A DNA stretch of 64,000 nt from Salinicola halophilus (GTDB lineage Bacteria > Pseudomonadota > Gammaproteobacteria > Pseudomonadales > Halomonadaceae): NCBI RefSeq assembly GCF_003206155.1, contig NZ_PZJV01000001.1:737325-801324 (forward strand), written 5' to 3'. The notes under the pieces were generated by a model, which was not told the DNA's origin, did no database searches, and saw only the letters and a program-made list of their open reading frames with translations. Below, piece by piece: positions 1-8,073 of this stretch (positions are counted from its first letter, which is position 1; each line of letters begins with the position of its first letter). Position numbers and translations under genes: made by a program.

Positions 1-107
1 CGGGGCGTCGTCGTTCGTGCCGTCGCATTGCCCTCCCGGTACGGACTCACGCTGTTCGAACGGTTCGATCGTCTCGGTCGTCTCGCGAACGGTTTGAACG
101 GCTCGAA
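1..107. other. Window edge, no gene seen
   Basis: This stretch lies downstream of rlpA, which is on the minus strand. It holds a loose run of near-repeated gaacggttcga-like words but no convincing gene or T-tailed hairpin. Confidence 0.4.
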
Positions 108-662
108 CTACTCGAGCACCTGCAGGCGTACCTCGGCCGTCCCGGCATCCACCAGCCCCAGCTGTTCGGCGGCACGCTCGGAGACGTCGATGATCCGACC
201 GGGAACGAAGGGACCACGGTCATTGATGCGCACCACGGCCGTTTCACCGGAGTCGAGCAGCGTGACGCGAACCTTGGTACCGAACGGCAGCGTCTTGTGC
301 GCAGCGGTCATCGCCTGACCGTCGTAGGGCTCGCCACTGGCAGTCGGCTGCCCCTGGAAATAGCTGGCGTAGTAGGTCGCCTCGCCCACCCGGCGACGCT
401 GGTTGGCTACCGGTCGCTCGCTCGGCGGCTGTCGCTGGGCGTCGTCGGCGACCGGGGGCGACACCTTGCGCTTGGGCACTGCCTTGGCCGTGGGTTTCGC
501 CGGCGCGGCGACGCCCGGTGGCTGACCGCTCGAACGCTCGTGGGGCTGCGAGGTGCTGACGCAGCCCGCCAGCACCAGTGCCGCGCAGAGCCCGGCGATT
601 ACCGCAGTACCGCGTCGTCGAATCGAGGATGTCGGTGAGGCCGAATCGTTGTGAAGGTTCAT
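108..662 (-). CDS. rlpA: RlpA-like septal/peptidoglycan lipoprotein
   Basis: This 184-aa protein has a lipoprotein signal (basic start, hydrophobic stretch, lipobox LAGC with Cys34). A proline/lysine-rich linker follows, and then a double-psi beta-barrel RlpA domain at about residues 92-180 with the family words GEATYYA, ASGEPYDG, MTAAHKTLPFGT and RINDRGPF. RlpA proteins are outer-membrane lipoproteins that act on or bind denuded peptidoglycan, often at the septum. The C-terminal SPOR domain found in many RlpA proteins is absent, so septal targeting cannot be assumed. I chose the ATG at 662 because it begins directly before the signal peptide; an in-frame ATG at 767 would add 35 residues unlike a signal. 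Confidence 0.88.
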   Translation of the reverse strand: MNLHNDSASPTSSIRRRGTAVIAGLCAALVLAGCVSTSQPHERSSGQPPGVAAPAKPTAKAVPKRKVSPPVADDAQRQPPSERPVANQRRRVGEATYYASYFQGQPTASGEPYDGQAMTAAHKTLPFGTKVRVTLLDSGETAVVRINDRGPFVPGRIIDVSERAAEQLGLVDAGTAEVRLQVLE

Positions 663-770
663 AGCGTCGTGTCGTCGAAAATGACGTCGTCTCGTCGAAG
701 AAAATGGCCGGCGCGATCCCGACGCGCCTCGCCGGTAACGGGGATCGCCGCATGATACCCGATGCACGGC

Positions 771-2636
771 TCAGGCAAGCGGCCAAAAAAGCAAAATCGA
801 TGGAATCGCCACCAGCATCGTCAGCGCCGAGAGCGGCAGGCCCAGCTTCCAGTAGTCCTGGAACCGGTAGCCGCCGGGGCCCATCACCAGCGTGTTCGAC
901 TGGTGGCCGATCGGGGTGAGAAAGGCGCAGGAGGCGCTCACCGCCACCACCATCAGAAACGGGTCCAGCGACAGTGAAAACCCGCTGGCGAGGCTCGCCG
1001 CGATCGGCGCCATCAGCAGCGCAGCGGCGGCGTTGTTGACCACGTTGGAGAGTAACATCGTCAGCAGAAACAGCGCGCAGAGCGTGATGATCGGCGGCCA
1101 GCCGCTGCCGACCGCGAGCATGGTGTCAGCGATCATCCTGGCACCGCCGCTGGTGTCGAGCGCCTGACCCACCGGCAGCATCGCCGCCAGCAGCACGATC
1201 ACCGAGCCTTCGATGGCATCGTACCCCTCGCGTAGCGGCAGGACCCCGACCGCCAGGGTGATCAGCGCCGCCGTCGACAGCGCCACTGCGGCCGGCAGCA
1301 GATCGAGCAGCATCGCGGCGATGGCAAGCGCGAAGATGCAAAGCGAGAGCGCCAGCTGACGCGGCCGGCCCAGGGTGAGCTTGCGACTGGCGAGCGGCAG
1401 ACAGCCGAGCTCGGCGAGACTCTCGCTGAGTCCGTTCTCGTCGCCCTGGAGCAGCAGCACGTCCCCGGTCTTGAATCGCACCTCGCGCAGGCGCTGCTTC
1501 AGGCGTGCGCCATCGCGGGAAACCGCCACCAGATGCAGTCCGTGCTGGTTGAGCAGGCGCAGCTGGGCGACCGTGCGGTTGATCAGCATCGAATCCGCTC
1601 GCACCACCGCCTCCACCAGCTGCAGATCCTCCGTGTCCAGCGGCGCAGTCGACTCGTCGCCGTCGCCCGCCGCTGCCGCTGCCGCGTCCGTCGCTGGCTG
1701 ATCGGCCTCGCCAGCCCCACCCGACGCTTGCGGGTTTGCCGTTGCCGCGCGTGCGGCGCCGAACGTCAGTCCCGCCTTGTCCTCGAGCTGCTGCAGGTCT
1801 TCGGTGCCGGCCTCCAGCAGCAGGATGTCGCCCGCCGCCAGCGTGCCGTAGAAGCGGTGGCCGGGATGGCGGGTCTCGCCGCGAAGCACGGCGAGAATCG
1901 GCACCGGGTCGCTGCACACCTCGCGAAGCTGACGCAGTGTCCAGCCGACCGCCTTGGCGTCCTCGGCCACCGTCAGCTCGCTCAGATAGGCCGAGGTCTC
2001 GAACAGCGTGTCCGCGGAGGCCTGCCCTTTGCGATGCGGAATGAAGCGCCAGCCGATCAGCAGCATGAAGGCGAAGCCGGCGAGCGCCACCAGACCGCCG
2101 ACCGGGGCAAAGTCGAACATGCGAAACGCCCCTTCTCCCTGGCCCGCCCGAAACGCGCTGATGATGATGTTGGGCGGCGTCCCGATCAACGTGATCAGCC
2201 CGCCAAGTAGCGAGCCGAAGGCCAGCGGCATCAGCAGCATCGACGGCGAGGTGCCGTGCTCGCGGGCGACGCGAACCGCCACCGGCAGCAGCAGCGCCAG
2301 CGCGCCGACGTTGTTCATGACCGCCGAAAGCAGGATCACCGTCGCGGTCAGCACCGCCAGCTGCCAGGTCGGATGGCTGGCGGCGGCGAGCGTCTTCTCG
2401 GCGATCCAGTCCACCAGCCCCGCGTGCTCGAAGCCCCGGCTCAAGATCAGCACTGCGGCGACGGTGATCACCGCCGGATGACCGAATCCGGAGAACGCCT
2501 CCTCCGCCGGTACCACGCCGAGCAGTACGCTCGCCAAAAGCGCCGCCATCGCCACCAGATCGTAGCGAAAGCGCCCCCAGACGAAGCCCACCAGGGTCAA
2601 CCCGAGTATCGCGAATACCACGTACGCATCCTGCAT
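771..2636 (-). CDS. SLC13/DASS-family anion permease with two TrkA-C domains
   Basis: This 621-aa membrane protein has two hydrophobic halves flanking two soluble RCK_C/TrkA_C domains (roughly residues 205-295 and 330-410). The word IGTPPNIIIS near residue 150 and GHQSNTLVMGPGGY near residue 580 are the paired substrate/sodium motifs of the divalent anion:Na+ symporter family. Proteins of this layout (YfbS-like) are usually annotated as putative sulfate, dicarboxylate or metabolite transporters; the substrate cannot be read from sequence. A T-tailed hairpin at 2701-2734 separates it from qor upstream, so it is probably transcribed on its own. Confidence 0.85.
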   Translation of the reverse strand: MQDAYVVFAILGLTLVGFVWGRFRYDLVAMAALLASVLLGVVPAEEAFSGFGHPAVITVAAVLILSRGFEHAGLVDWIAEKTLAAASHPTWQLAVLTATVILLSAVMNNVGALALLLPVAVRVAREHGTSPSMLLMPLAFGSLLGGLITLIGTPPNIIISAFRAGQGEGAFRMFDFAPVGGLVALAGFAFMLLIGWRFIPHRKGQASADTLFETSAYLSELTVAEDAKAVGWTLRQLREVCSDPVPILAVLRGETRHPGHRFYGTLAAGDILLLEAGTEDLQQLEDKAGLTFGAARAATANPQASGGAGEADQPATDAAAAAAGDGDESTAPLDTEDLQLVEAVVRADSMLINRTVAQLRLLNQHGLHLVAVSRDGARLKQRLREVRFKTGDVLLLQGDENGLSESLAELGCLPLASRKLTLGRPRQLALSLCIFALAIAAMLLDLLPAAVALSTAALITLAVGVLPLREGYDAIEGSVIVLLAAMLPVGQALDTSGGARMIADTMLAVGSGWPPIITLCALFLLTMLLSNVVNNAAAALLMAPIAASLASGFSLSLDPFLMVVAVSASCAFLTPIGHQSNTLVMGPGGYRFQDYWKLGLPLSALTMLVAIPSILLFWPLA

Positions 2637-2700
2637 GCCGCTTCTCCCGACGCGATGAGATCCCGATACGACGACGGGCGGCGACGACCGCGCGGCATCG

Positions 2701-2734
2701 AAAAAGCCGGCGTCGCGAAGTCGCGGCGCCGGCT
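2701..2734 (-). terminator. Rho-independent terminator of qor
   Basis: Read on the minus strand, this is a long GC stem (AGCCGGCG paired with CGCCGGCT, with an inner CGCGA/TCGCG) followed by TTTTT. It lies about 85 bp past the qor stop and before the SLC13 start. Confidence 0.8.
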
Positions 2735-2775
2735 CGGCTATCCTAGACCTTTCTGAAAAGAGACTGGACGAATCC

Positions 2776-2807
2776 GGCGCGCACGCTCATCGAATGAGCG
2801 GCGCGCC
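2776..2807. repeat. Strong inverted repeat just after qor
   Basis: GGCGCGC...GCTCAT, loop cga, then ATGAGC...GCGCGCC forms a near-perfect hairpin 12 bp past the qor stop codon. It has no T-run, so it may protect the 3' end of the message or act as a backup to the terminator at 2701-2734. Confidence 0.5.
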
Positions 2808-2818
2808 GACGGGCTTTC

Positions 2819-3796
2819 TCAAGGGATGAGAACGGTCGACCCGGTGGTCCCGCGCGAGGCGAGGGACTCCTGCGCCTTGCCCGCCTCGGCAAGGGCGAAG
2901 CGCTGACCGATGTCGATGCGCACCTTGCCGCTCTCCAGCATGTCGAACAGGTCCAGGCACATCTCCTCGAGCCGCTCGCGGCTGTCCGCGTAGCCGTTGA
3001 GGCTCGGCCGCGTCAGATAGAGCGAGCCCTTCTGGTTGAGAATGCCGACGTTGATTCCCTCGACTGCGCCGGAGGCGTTGCCGAAACTCACCATCAGCCC
3101 GCGCGGGGCGAGACAGTCGAGCGAGATCGCCCAGGTATCCTTGCCCACCGAGTCGTAGACCACCGGCACCATCGCCCCGTCGGTCAGTTCGCGCACCCGC
3201 TCGACCACGTTCTCCTCGCGGTAGTTGATCGTCGCCCAGGCGCCGTTGCGCTTGGCGATCTCCGCCTTCTCCGCCGAGCCCACGGTGGCGATCACTTTCA
3301 CCCCCAGCGCGCTGGCCCACTGGCAGGCGATGGAGCCGACCCCTCCGGCTGCGGCATGGAAGAGAATCGTCTCGCCGCCCTCGAGCGGGAAAGTCTGGCG
3401 CAGCAGGTACTGAACGGTCAGCCCCTTGAGCATGCCGGCCGCCGCGGTCTCGAAGTCGATATCCTCGGGTAGCTTGACCACTTTCTCACCCGGCAGCACG
3501 TGCACTTCGGCGTAGGAGCCGAGCGGGCCTTGCGCGTAGGCGACGCGGTCCCCCACCTCCAGATGATCGACCCCTTCGCCGACCGCCTCGACGACACCCG
3601 CGCCTTCGGTGCCGAGCCCCGAGGGCATGCTCGGCGCCGGATAGAGCCCGGTGCGAAAGTAGATGTCGATGAAGTTGAGGCCGATGGCGTGATTCTTGAT
3701 GCGAACCTCACCCGCGCCGGGCGCGGCGGGCTCTACATCGATGAGTTCGAGAACTTCCGGCCCGCCGGTGCGGGCAAACTGGATACGCTTGGCCAT
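2819..3796 (-). CDS. qor: NADPH:quinone oxidoreductase (zeta-crystallin type)
   Basis: This 325-aa protein is a zinc-independent medium-chain dehydrogenase/reductase of the Qor family, and the length is typical. The N-terminal GroES-like half contains GLNFIDIYFRTGLYP and GTEGAGVVEAVGEG, and the Rossmann half has the nucleotide-binding word AAAGGVGSIACQWA near residue 150. The catalytic-zinc ligands of alcohol dehydrogenases are absent, as expected. The family reduces quinones with NADPH and is cytosolic. It lies 80 bp downstream of the 192-aa hypothetical gene and ends before a strong terminator. Confidence 0.92.
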   Translation of the reverse strand: MAKRIQFARTGGPEVLELIDVEPAAPGAGEVRIKNHAIGLNFIDIYFRTGLYPAPSMPSGLGTEGAGVVEAVGEGVDHLEVGDRVAYAQGPLGSYAEVHVLPGEKVVKLPEDIDFETAAAGMLKGLTVQYLLRQTFPLEGGETILFHAAAGGVGSIACQWASALGVKVIATVGSAEKAEIAKRNGAWATINYREENVVERVRELTDGAMVPVVYDSVGKDTWAISLDCLAPRGLMVSFGNASGAVEGINVGILNQKGSLYLTRPSLNGYADSRERLEEMCLDLFDMLESGKVRIDIGQRFALAEAGKAQESLASRGTTGSTVLIP

Positions 3797-3876
3797 GGAC
3801 TGTCCCTGCCGTTGAATGGATCGCTGTTCATCGAAGCGCCTAATGGGCCACCGGTCAAGCCGCGGCGACGGCGGGC

Positions 3877-4455
3877 TCAGAGCGTGACGCGGGGATAGCG
3901 CTCGAGCGCTTCGAGAAAGCGCGTCTTGTAGTTCTCGAACGCCTCCGGCTGCTGCTTGAAGGTCTTGACGATCCCTTCGCCGTCGAAGCGCACCATCTTG
4001 GGCAGCGCATCGCCGTCAGGCGTCGGGTGACGCGGGCCGAGGCCGACCCGAGGGCCACCCTCGGCAGCGTCGACCCAGCGCTCGATGCCGGCGCTCTTGA
4101 AGAAAGCCTCGCCCGCCTCGTCTTGAGCCAGAACGCGAAGCGGTGCCTTGGCGGCAAGCTGTTCGACCAGCTCGCGACCGTGGGTCTGTACCCCATCGCC
4201 CGGCGGCGTGGAGAGCATCGCCAGCTCCATGGTCTGCCCGTCCACGTCGGACGAGAGCAGCGCCATCGCCAGGGCGTGGCCTTCATCGTCCGTCAGCGCG
4301 AACAGTCTTGCGGCCTGCTGCTCGAACAGCACACCGAGGGTGCCGGCGAAGGTGACCAGCGGCGTCAGCCCCGCATCCTGACCGTAGACATCGGCGCAGA
4401 GCTGGGCGAGACACGCCTCACGGCTATCGGGATCTTTTACATGGACGACTTTCAT
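3877..4455 (-). CDS. Conserved hypothetical protein, possible GNAT-like fold
   Basis: This 192-aa soluble protein has no signal peptide. The stretch ELVEQLAAKAPLRVLAQDEA, followed by GEAFFKSAGIERW, resembles the last strand-helix-strand of GNAT acetyltransferases (the RFYEKxGF-type region). I cannot see a clear acetyl-CoA pyrophosphate loop, so the fold is only a suggestion. Acidic composition and clean reading-frame statistics support it as a real gene. It is co-directional with qor, 80 bp upstream, and could share its transcript. Confidence 0.7.
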   Translation of the reverse strand: MKVVHVKDPDSREACLAQLCADVYGQDAGLTPLVTFAGTLGVLFEQQAARLFALTDDEGHALAMALLSSDVDGQTMELAMLSTPPGDGVQTHGRELVEQLAAKAPLRVLAQDEAGEAFFKSAGIERWVDAAEGGPRVGLGPRHPTPDGDALPKMVRFDGEGIVKTFKQQPEAFENYKTRFLEALERYPRVTL

Positions 4456-4921
4456 CGGACTCTCCGCTTCGACTCTCGGATCGCTTTCCGCCCGCCACCC
4501 CGCTCAGGGGCGGCGGGCGGAAAGACGCTGGCAAAGGCGCGCAGCGTAGCACAACCGGCCCGGCCGACACCGCCAGCCTGGGTGCGGGCGAGTGCACGGC
4601 GATCGAATCCGGAAGGACGAGCGGGGCGGTACCCAGCCTGACGGGGTCGGCCGTGATGGCATCGGACGTGGCGAGGACGACGTGGAACGCCGCTTCATCA
4701 GCGCGCGTGTCATCCCGCGGCAATCGCCGGCCACTACGCTTCTGCTCGAGTCTGCGAGGGCGCGCATCGCGAACATCGAGACGGGCGTACCTCGGGCGTC
4801 TCCCGCCTTGACGCCACGGGCGCGGTGATGGAAGGTCAACCGCTGAGCGCCGCCCCTAGGCGCCGCGCGAGCGCTTCGCCGTCGCCGCCTCTCCCTTTGC
4901 CCGCCCGGAGTCCGTCACTGC
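4456..4921. other. 466-bp intergenic region without a recognisable gene
   Basis: This is the divergent region between the 192-aa hypothetical gene (minus) and the glycerophosphodiesterase (plus). Open frames exist on both strands, but their translations are arginine/serine/proline-rich and look like antisense products of GC-rich DNA. A small inverted repeat (cgcccgcc... / ...ggcgggcg) lies near 4490-4522. No riboswitch or tandem repeat was seen. Confidence 0.5.
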
Positions 4922-5716
4922 ATGAGCATGAGTTCCGCCCCCCTCGCCCCCACGCTTGCCGACGCCCCGCGCTACATCGCCCATCGCGGTCTCTCCGCGC
5001 AGGCCCCCGAGAACACGCTGGCGGCCGTCCGCGCGGCACACGAGGCGGGCTGTGACTGGGTCGAACTCGACGTCCAGCTACTCGGTGACGCCACGCCGGT
5101 GATCTGGCACGACGCCGGGCTCAAACGCTGCTCCGACGCCCGCGGCAAGCTGGTCGACCTCGACGTGAGACGGGCCGCGCGGCTCGACGTTGGTGCCTGG
5201 TTCGGCGAGTCGTTTCGCGGCGAGCGGATGGCGACCCTCGAGCAGATGCTCGCCCTGATCGACGAGCTCGGCATGGGCCTCAACCTCGAACTCAAGGTCT
5301 GCCGCGGGCGCAACGCCATCGAGCTTGCGCGCACCGCGCTCCCTCCAGTGCTGGAAGTGCTGCCGGCGGAGCGGCTCATCGTCTCCTCCTTCGACCGTCA
5401 CGCGCTCACCGCGGCACGCGCGCTGGAGCCCGACGCCGAGCGGCTGCGCCTGGGGGTACTCGATGACAAGGCGCCCAAGCAGTGGTGGCGGGAGACGGAG
5501 CGGCTGGCGGCCTACAGCCTGCATCTGGACTGGCGCAAGCTGAAGATCAAGCGTGCCCATGAGATCGCCGACGAGGCGGTGAAGCTCTTCTGCTATACCG
5601 CCAACGACCCCGTCGCCTTCGACAAACTCTGGGGCTGGGGCGTCGACGGCGTGATCAGCGACGACCCCGCCCGCTTCGTCACCCACGCGTCCGACGCCGC
5701 CAAAGCCGGCGAATAG
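4922..5716 (+). CDS. ugpQ: Glycerophosphodiester phosphodiesterase
   Basis: This 264-aa GDPD-family enzyme hydrolyses glycerophosphodiesters to glycerol-3-phosphate and an alcohol. The GDPD signature is present: IAHRGLSAQAPENTLAA near residue 20 (catalytic HR and the E-N pair), ELDVQLLGDATPVIWHD (metal-binding E and D plus HD), and LNLELK in the middle. It has no signal peptide, so a cytosolic UgpQ-like role fits better than periplasmic GlpQ. ATGs at 4922 and 4928 are both possible starts. No Pho box was found upstream. Confidence 0.9.
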   Translation: MSMSSAPLAPTLADAPRYIAHRGLSAQAPENTLAAVRAAHEAGCDWVELDVQLLGDATPVIWHDAGLKRCSDARGKLVDLDVRRAARLDVGAWFGESFRGERMATLEQMLALIDELGMGLNLELKVCRGRNAIELARTALPPVLEVLPAERLIVSSFDRHALTAARALEPDAERLRLGVLDDKAPKQWWRETERLAAYSLHLDWRKLKIKRAHEIADEAVKLFCYTANDPVAFDKLWGWGVDGVISDDPARFVTHASDAAKAGE

Positions 5717-5808
5717 CGCCCACAACCGTCGCCAAATAGCCTCTTTGGCTCACGCGGTCCGCCGTTACCATGGGTGGCCTTCACCGCCTCCCACGCAGCG
5801 AGCCGTCC

Positions 5809-6657
5809 ATGAATCCCTCGACGCTTATCGGCGTGATCACCAGTGCCGTTCTCCTGGCGACCGTCGTGCTCTTCACCGCCCACGCGCCCGACAGCTTCCT
5901 CAACCTGCCGGGGCTTGCGATCGTGATCACCGGCACCCTCGCCGCCAGCTTCATCAGCTATCCGCTCGACGAGCTGCGCCGGCTTCTCCATCAGGTTCGC
6001 GTGGTCTTCCACCGCGAGACCCCGCGGCGCGAACTCGACGCCGACCTGGATCAGCTCATCGAGATGGCCCGCCACTGGAACCGGGGCAACATCCGCGCCG
6101 TCGAGAGCGTGCTGGCCAATACCACCAGCCCCTTTCTGCGCACCGGCATGCAGATGGTGATCGCCAACAGCCGCGAGGAGGAGATCCGAGAGATGCTGCG
6201 CTGGCGGATGATGCGGCTGAAGACCCGCGAGCGCGCCGACGCACAGATCCTGCGCACCATGGCGGTCTACGCGCCGGCATTCGGCATGCTCGGTACGCTG
6301 GTGGGGCTGATCAACATGCTCGAGGTGATTCAGGCCGGCGACATCGCGATCATCGGCCCCAGGCTTGCGATCGCATTGATGTCGACCTTCTACGGCATTC
6401 TGCTCGCCAATCTGGCGTTCAAGCCGGTGGCGGTGAAGCTCGAGCGTCGCACCGAAGCGCGCCTGATCGCGATGACCCTGCTGCTGGAGGGCGTCACCAT
6501 GGTCAGCAAGCGTCGACTGCCGGCCTTCATCGAAGAGGCGCTCGGCACCTATCGCGCGGAGTACCGCGACGAGATGCGTGACACGCCCGCGCCGACCTCG
6601 AGCGCTGCACCCTCGCCTGCGGCCACCGCCGCGCCCGAGACGTCGCGTACCGCATGA
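5809..6657 (+). CDS. MotA/PomA-like proton- or sodium-channel subunit
   Basis: This 282-aa inner-membrane protein belongs to the MotA/TolQ/ExbB superfamily and looks closer to MotA/PomA than to ExbB. Its first hydrophobic segments are around residues 5-45 (with GLAIVITGTLAASFISYPL), then comes a cytoplasmic charged domain, then two segments around residues 150-205 (FGMLGTLVGLINML and ALMSTFYGILLANLAFKP). The C-terminus is Ala/Pro/Thr-rich. I chose ATG 5809 because an upstream ATG at 5770 adds 13 residues unlike an MotA start. The stop overlaps the next gene's start by 4 bp. No flagellar genes are nearby, so a role outside the flagellum is possible. Confidence 0.85.
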   Translation: MNPSTLIGVITSAVLLATVVLFTAHAPDSFLNLPGLAIVITGTLAASFISYPLDELRRLLHQVRVVFHRETPRRELDADLDQLIEMARHWNRGNIRAVESVLANTTSPFLRTGMQMVIANSREEEIREMLRWRMMRLKTRERADAQILRTMAVYAPAFGMLGTLVGLINMLEVIQAGDIAIIGPRLAIALMSTFYGILLANLAFKPVAVKLERRTEARLIAMTLLLEGVTMVSKRRLPAFIEEALGTYRAEYRDEMRDTPAPTSSAAPSPAATAAPETSRTA

Positions 6658-7601
6658 GTGCCCTTGCGACCTCGACAGCCGGCAGCCCGTTCGGCGACAG
6701 CCTCGACGACCCGCTCTTCGACGTGCTCGATGAGGGCTCGGAGAGCGACTCCTGGCTGATGAGCTATCTCGATCTACTGATGCTGCTCGTCACCTTCTTC
6801 GTGCTGATGCTCGCGCTCTACGCCGGCCGCCCGGCCGTCGTCGAGCCGTCGCTCTTCGCCAGCGGTGCCCCCGCGATGCCGCCTGCCGTGGCGATGGTCA
6901 CCGCACCGCCTGCGCCGCCGAACGTCTCCAACGCCTCGAACGTCTCGAACGACAGCGCCGGCCCGCCGCCGCCAACCTCGAACGAGAACGCCAAACCGAC
7001 GCCGCGACCCTCGGCGGCGATGGCCTTCTATCGACCGCCCAAGCACCTGGCCGCCGCCCCGGTCGCCAGCGATACCGGTTTCTATGCAGTCGGCGAACGC
7101 CCCGCCCGGCCGTCGGTCGTGCCGCCCCGTCTCGACATGGTCTACTCGGTGCCGCTGTTCGATGTCGCTCCGCCGCCGGCGTCACTGCCGAAAATCGACG
7201 GGGTCGAAGTCACGGCGATACCACGGGGCTACAACCTGCGCATCGAGGATCATCTGCTATTCGACAGCAGCGCCGTCGACGTCAGCGACGGCGGCCAGCG
7301 TCTCGTCGAGCGACTGCTGCCGCTGATCGAGCAGTTCGACGGTACGCTCTCGGTGGAGGGTCATACCGATAGCGTGCCCATCGCCACCTTGCGCTTCCCA
7401 TCCAACTGGGAACTCTCGGCGGCGCGCGCTTCGGCCGTGGTACGCGCGCTGCGTCAGGCCGGCATTCCCGCTGAGCGACTGCGGGCGACGGGCTACGCCG
7501 ACGTGGAACCGCTGGCGGACAACGCCACCGCCGAGGGCCGCGCCCGCAATCGACGGGTGGAGATCGTGCTGCAGAATCCACAGCCGACGAGCGCACCGTG
7601 A
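6654..7601 (+). CDS. MotB-like OmpA-family stator subunit
   Basis: This 315-aa protein has one transmembrane helix at about residues 36-56 carrying the conserved ion-binding aspartate (SYLDLLMLLVTFF, Asp40). A long Pro/Ala/Asn linker follows, including short NVSN repeats, and then a C-terminal OmpA/MotB peptidoglycan-binding domain at about residues 195-312 (VEGHTDSVPI, NWELSAARA, GYADVEPLADN, RARNRRVEIVL). It should pair with the MotA-like protein encoded immediately upstream (4-bp overlap). The linker is longer than in typical MotB. The partner machinery is unknown. Confidence 0.85.
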   Translation: MSALATSTAGSPFGDSLDDPLFDVLDEGSESDSWLMSYLDLLMLLVTFFVLMLALYAGRPAVVEPSLFASGAPAMPPAVAMVTAPPAPPNVSNASNVSNDSAGPPPPTSNENAKPTPRPSAAMAFYRPPKHLAAAPVASDTGFYAVGERPARPSVVPPRLDMVYSVPLFDVAPPPASLPKIDGVEVTAIPRGYNLRIEDHLLFDSSAVDVSDGGQRLVERLLPLIEQFDGTLSVEGHTDSVPIATLRFPSNWELSAARASAVVRALRQAGIPAERLRATGYADVEPLADNATAEGRARNRRVEIVLQNPQPTSAP

Positions 7602-7639
7602 GCCGACCATCGCGTTTGCCTTTTACCGGCAAGCTGCGA

Positions 7640-7870
7640 CAATCCGGCGCGTCGAGAGCGACGTGTTCGGGAAACGGGTGAAACCCCCGTACTGCCCCCG
7701 CAACGGTAATCGTGATGACACCGGCAGGGATCGCATCCAGCCACTGTGAGAAGGCGTCTAGGGAACGCGCCGGCATCATGGGAAGGCGCCGGTGGGCAAC
7801 GTCTCGCGGGTTCTGCCCGCGATCGAGACGTTCACGCGAGAGTCCGGAGACCGGCGTCGCTCTCTGCACT
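7640..7870 (+). promoter_or_regulatory. Cobalamin riboswitch upstream of btuB
   Basis: The conserved core words of the B12 riboswitch are present in order: cgggaaacgggtgaaa at 7668-7683, tactgcccccgcaacggtaa at about 7690-7709, gatgacaccggcaggga, atcgcatccagccactg, and the B12 box agtccggagaccggc at 7841-7855. It lies about 200 nt before the btuB start, in the same orientation. In this RNA family, adenosylcobalamin binding lowers expression of the downstream transporter gene. The outer boundaries are approximate. Confidence 0.93.
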
Positions 7871-8073
7871 GGTTGGTGCGGAGGGCTTCATCCAGTGGCG
7901 ACACGTCTCTCGGCGCGACGATGCCCACCATCGTCGTGGCGCACGCCTGCGCGACATTCGCAGGCGTGTGCCCGCGCGACGTTCACGTCACCCCGTCCTC
8001 CCATCGCGATTTCGATCAGCGGTCGCCCTCGCCCACGAGCGGCGCCCCATCGCGCCTGGGGATCACTTCAATC
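7867..8073 (+). promoter_or_regulatory. Long btuB leader with hairpins (probable expression platform)
   Basis: Between the aptamer and the btuB ATG are two notable hairpins: CACTGG (7867-7872) with CCAGTG (7892-7897), and a strong one at about 7941-7970 (gcacgcctgcg paired with cgcaggcgtgtgc). Neither has a T-tract, which favours translational over transcriptional control. No separate gene is seen here. Confidence 0.45.

Noticed and set aside
4424-4839. Minus-strand open frames in the 4.5-4.8 kb gap
   Set aside because: Arg/Ser/Pro-rich translations without motifs; they overlap one another in different frames as expected of non-coding GC-rich DNA.
5809-7601. Zorya defence system (ZorA/ZorB) from the MotA/MotB-like pair
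   Set aside because: No ZorC/ZorD or ZorE helicase or nuclease genes follow, and the MotA-like protein lacks the long ZorA tail; btuB with its riboswitch comes next.
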